Assembly: GCA_001784735.1 (NCBI GenBank)
Contig: MFSB01000045.1
Coordinates: 1 to 12,082 of the forward strand
Direction of reading: 5' to 3'
Length of the DNA stretch: 12,082 bases
Source of the DNA: Candidatus Moranbacteria bacterium RIFCSPLOWO2_12_FULL_48_12
Lineage (GTDB): Bacteria > Patescibacteriota > Minisyncoccia > Moranbacterales > UBA1568
The position numbers were made by a program, and so were the translations under genes. How positions within the stretch are numbered: position 1 is the stretch's first letter; the number at the start of each line of letters is the position of its first letter. Positions 11,891-12,082 of the stretch are shown in pieces. The notes beneath the pieces were generated by a model, which worked only from the letters and a program-made list of their open reading frames with translations, did not search any database and was not told the DNA's origin.

Positions 11891-12081
11891 GTGTAAGAAT
11901 CGCGAGCGTTGTTTACACTTTTTTGAAACCAACCAAATTGTCATTCCGAGCTTGTCGAGGAATCTTTGTGCCATATTTCGCACTACAGAGCATTTTAGGA
12001 TGCGATCCCTCCACTCGGGGACTCGGTCGGGATGACAAGAGAAAATTTCAAAACTATATATAACGCTGTTAATTCTTACAC
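11891..12081. repeat. Outer inverted repeat enclosing the dispersed repeat
   Basis: GTGTAAGAATCGCGAGCGTT (11891-11910) is mirrored by 12062-12081, with 16 of 20 positions complementary; the mismatches are four consecutive central bases. The left arm also forms a partial dyad with TTACAC at 11913-11918. The pair surrounds the 101-bp palindromic repeat. It may be a nested element or two copies of an operator. It lies directly upstream of the cupredoxin start. Confidence 0.5.
11938..12038. repeat. 101-bp dispersed palindromic repeat (REP/MITE-like)
   Basis: The ends TTGTCATTCCGA and TCGGGATGACAA are near-perfect inverted repeats, and internal arms (CGAGCTTGTCGAGGAATC; GATCCCTCCACTCGGGG) extend the dyad. 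The left arm recurs inside cca at 3163-3187. GTCATTCCGAG...CGAGGAATC elements of this type are known as high-copy intergenic repeats in diverse bacteria. It has no ORF. Confidence 0.75.
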
Positions 12082-12082
12082 T

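Overview
The window looks like chromosomal DNA from a Candidate Phyla Radiation (Patescibacteria, probably Parcubacteria-like) bacterium. This is inferred from the style of the predicted proteins, the compact layout, several starts without a ribosome binding site, and the dispersed palindromic repeats. TGA is used as a stop, so the recoded groups that read TGA as Gly are unlikely. No CRISPR array, rRNA, prophage or transposase gene is visible.

Left part (1-4636). The 3' two thirds of infB (IF-2) enter from the left and end at a perfect hairpin (1335-1366). That hairpin also terminates a convergent 189-aa orphan gene on the minus strand. A divergent control region follows, then a stand-alone PaaX/Cas2-fold protein (2167-2727), then a CCA-adding enzyme (2927-4636). 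Two related 40-bp promoter palindromes sit immediately before the PaaX/Cas2-like gene and before the CCA gene. The second contains a perfect 38-bp palindrome. Together they suggest an autoregulated repressor whose operators cover both promoters. The CCA gene carries two in-frame palindromic insertions.

Middle (4637-8640). After an AT-rich spacer comes a packed plus-strand series: tRNA-Pro(CGG), a 103-aa conserved small protein, tRNA-Leu(UAG) lacking an encoded CCA, and a cyclopropane-fatty-acid-synthase-like methyltransferase whose ATG lies 2 nt after the tRNA. A patatin-like phospholipase and a 140-aa orphan follow. The methyltransferase and the phospholipase both act on membrane lipids in related families and may form a lipid-modification or lipid-scavenging pair.

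Right part (8641-12082). All genes are on the minus strand. In transcription order they are: a membrane-anchored cupredoxin, a transglutaminase-like protein, an RsuA/RluB-family pseudouridine synthase, a multi-pass membrane protein resembling YdjM, and a membrane-anchored lysozyme-like peptidoglycan hydrolase. The transglutaminase-like, pseudouridine synthase and membrane genes look like one operon. It appears to start from a leaderless extended -10 promoter. The hydrolase has its own strong promoter next to a 118-bp inverted-repeat element. A 101-bp dispersed palindromic repeat, nested inside a second inverted repeat, lies upstream of the cupredoxin.
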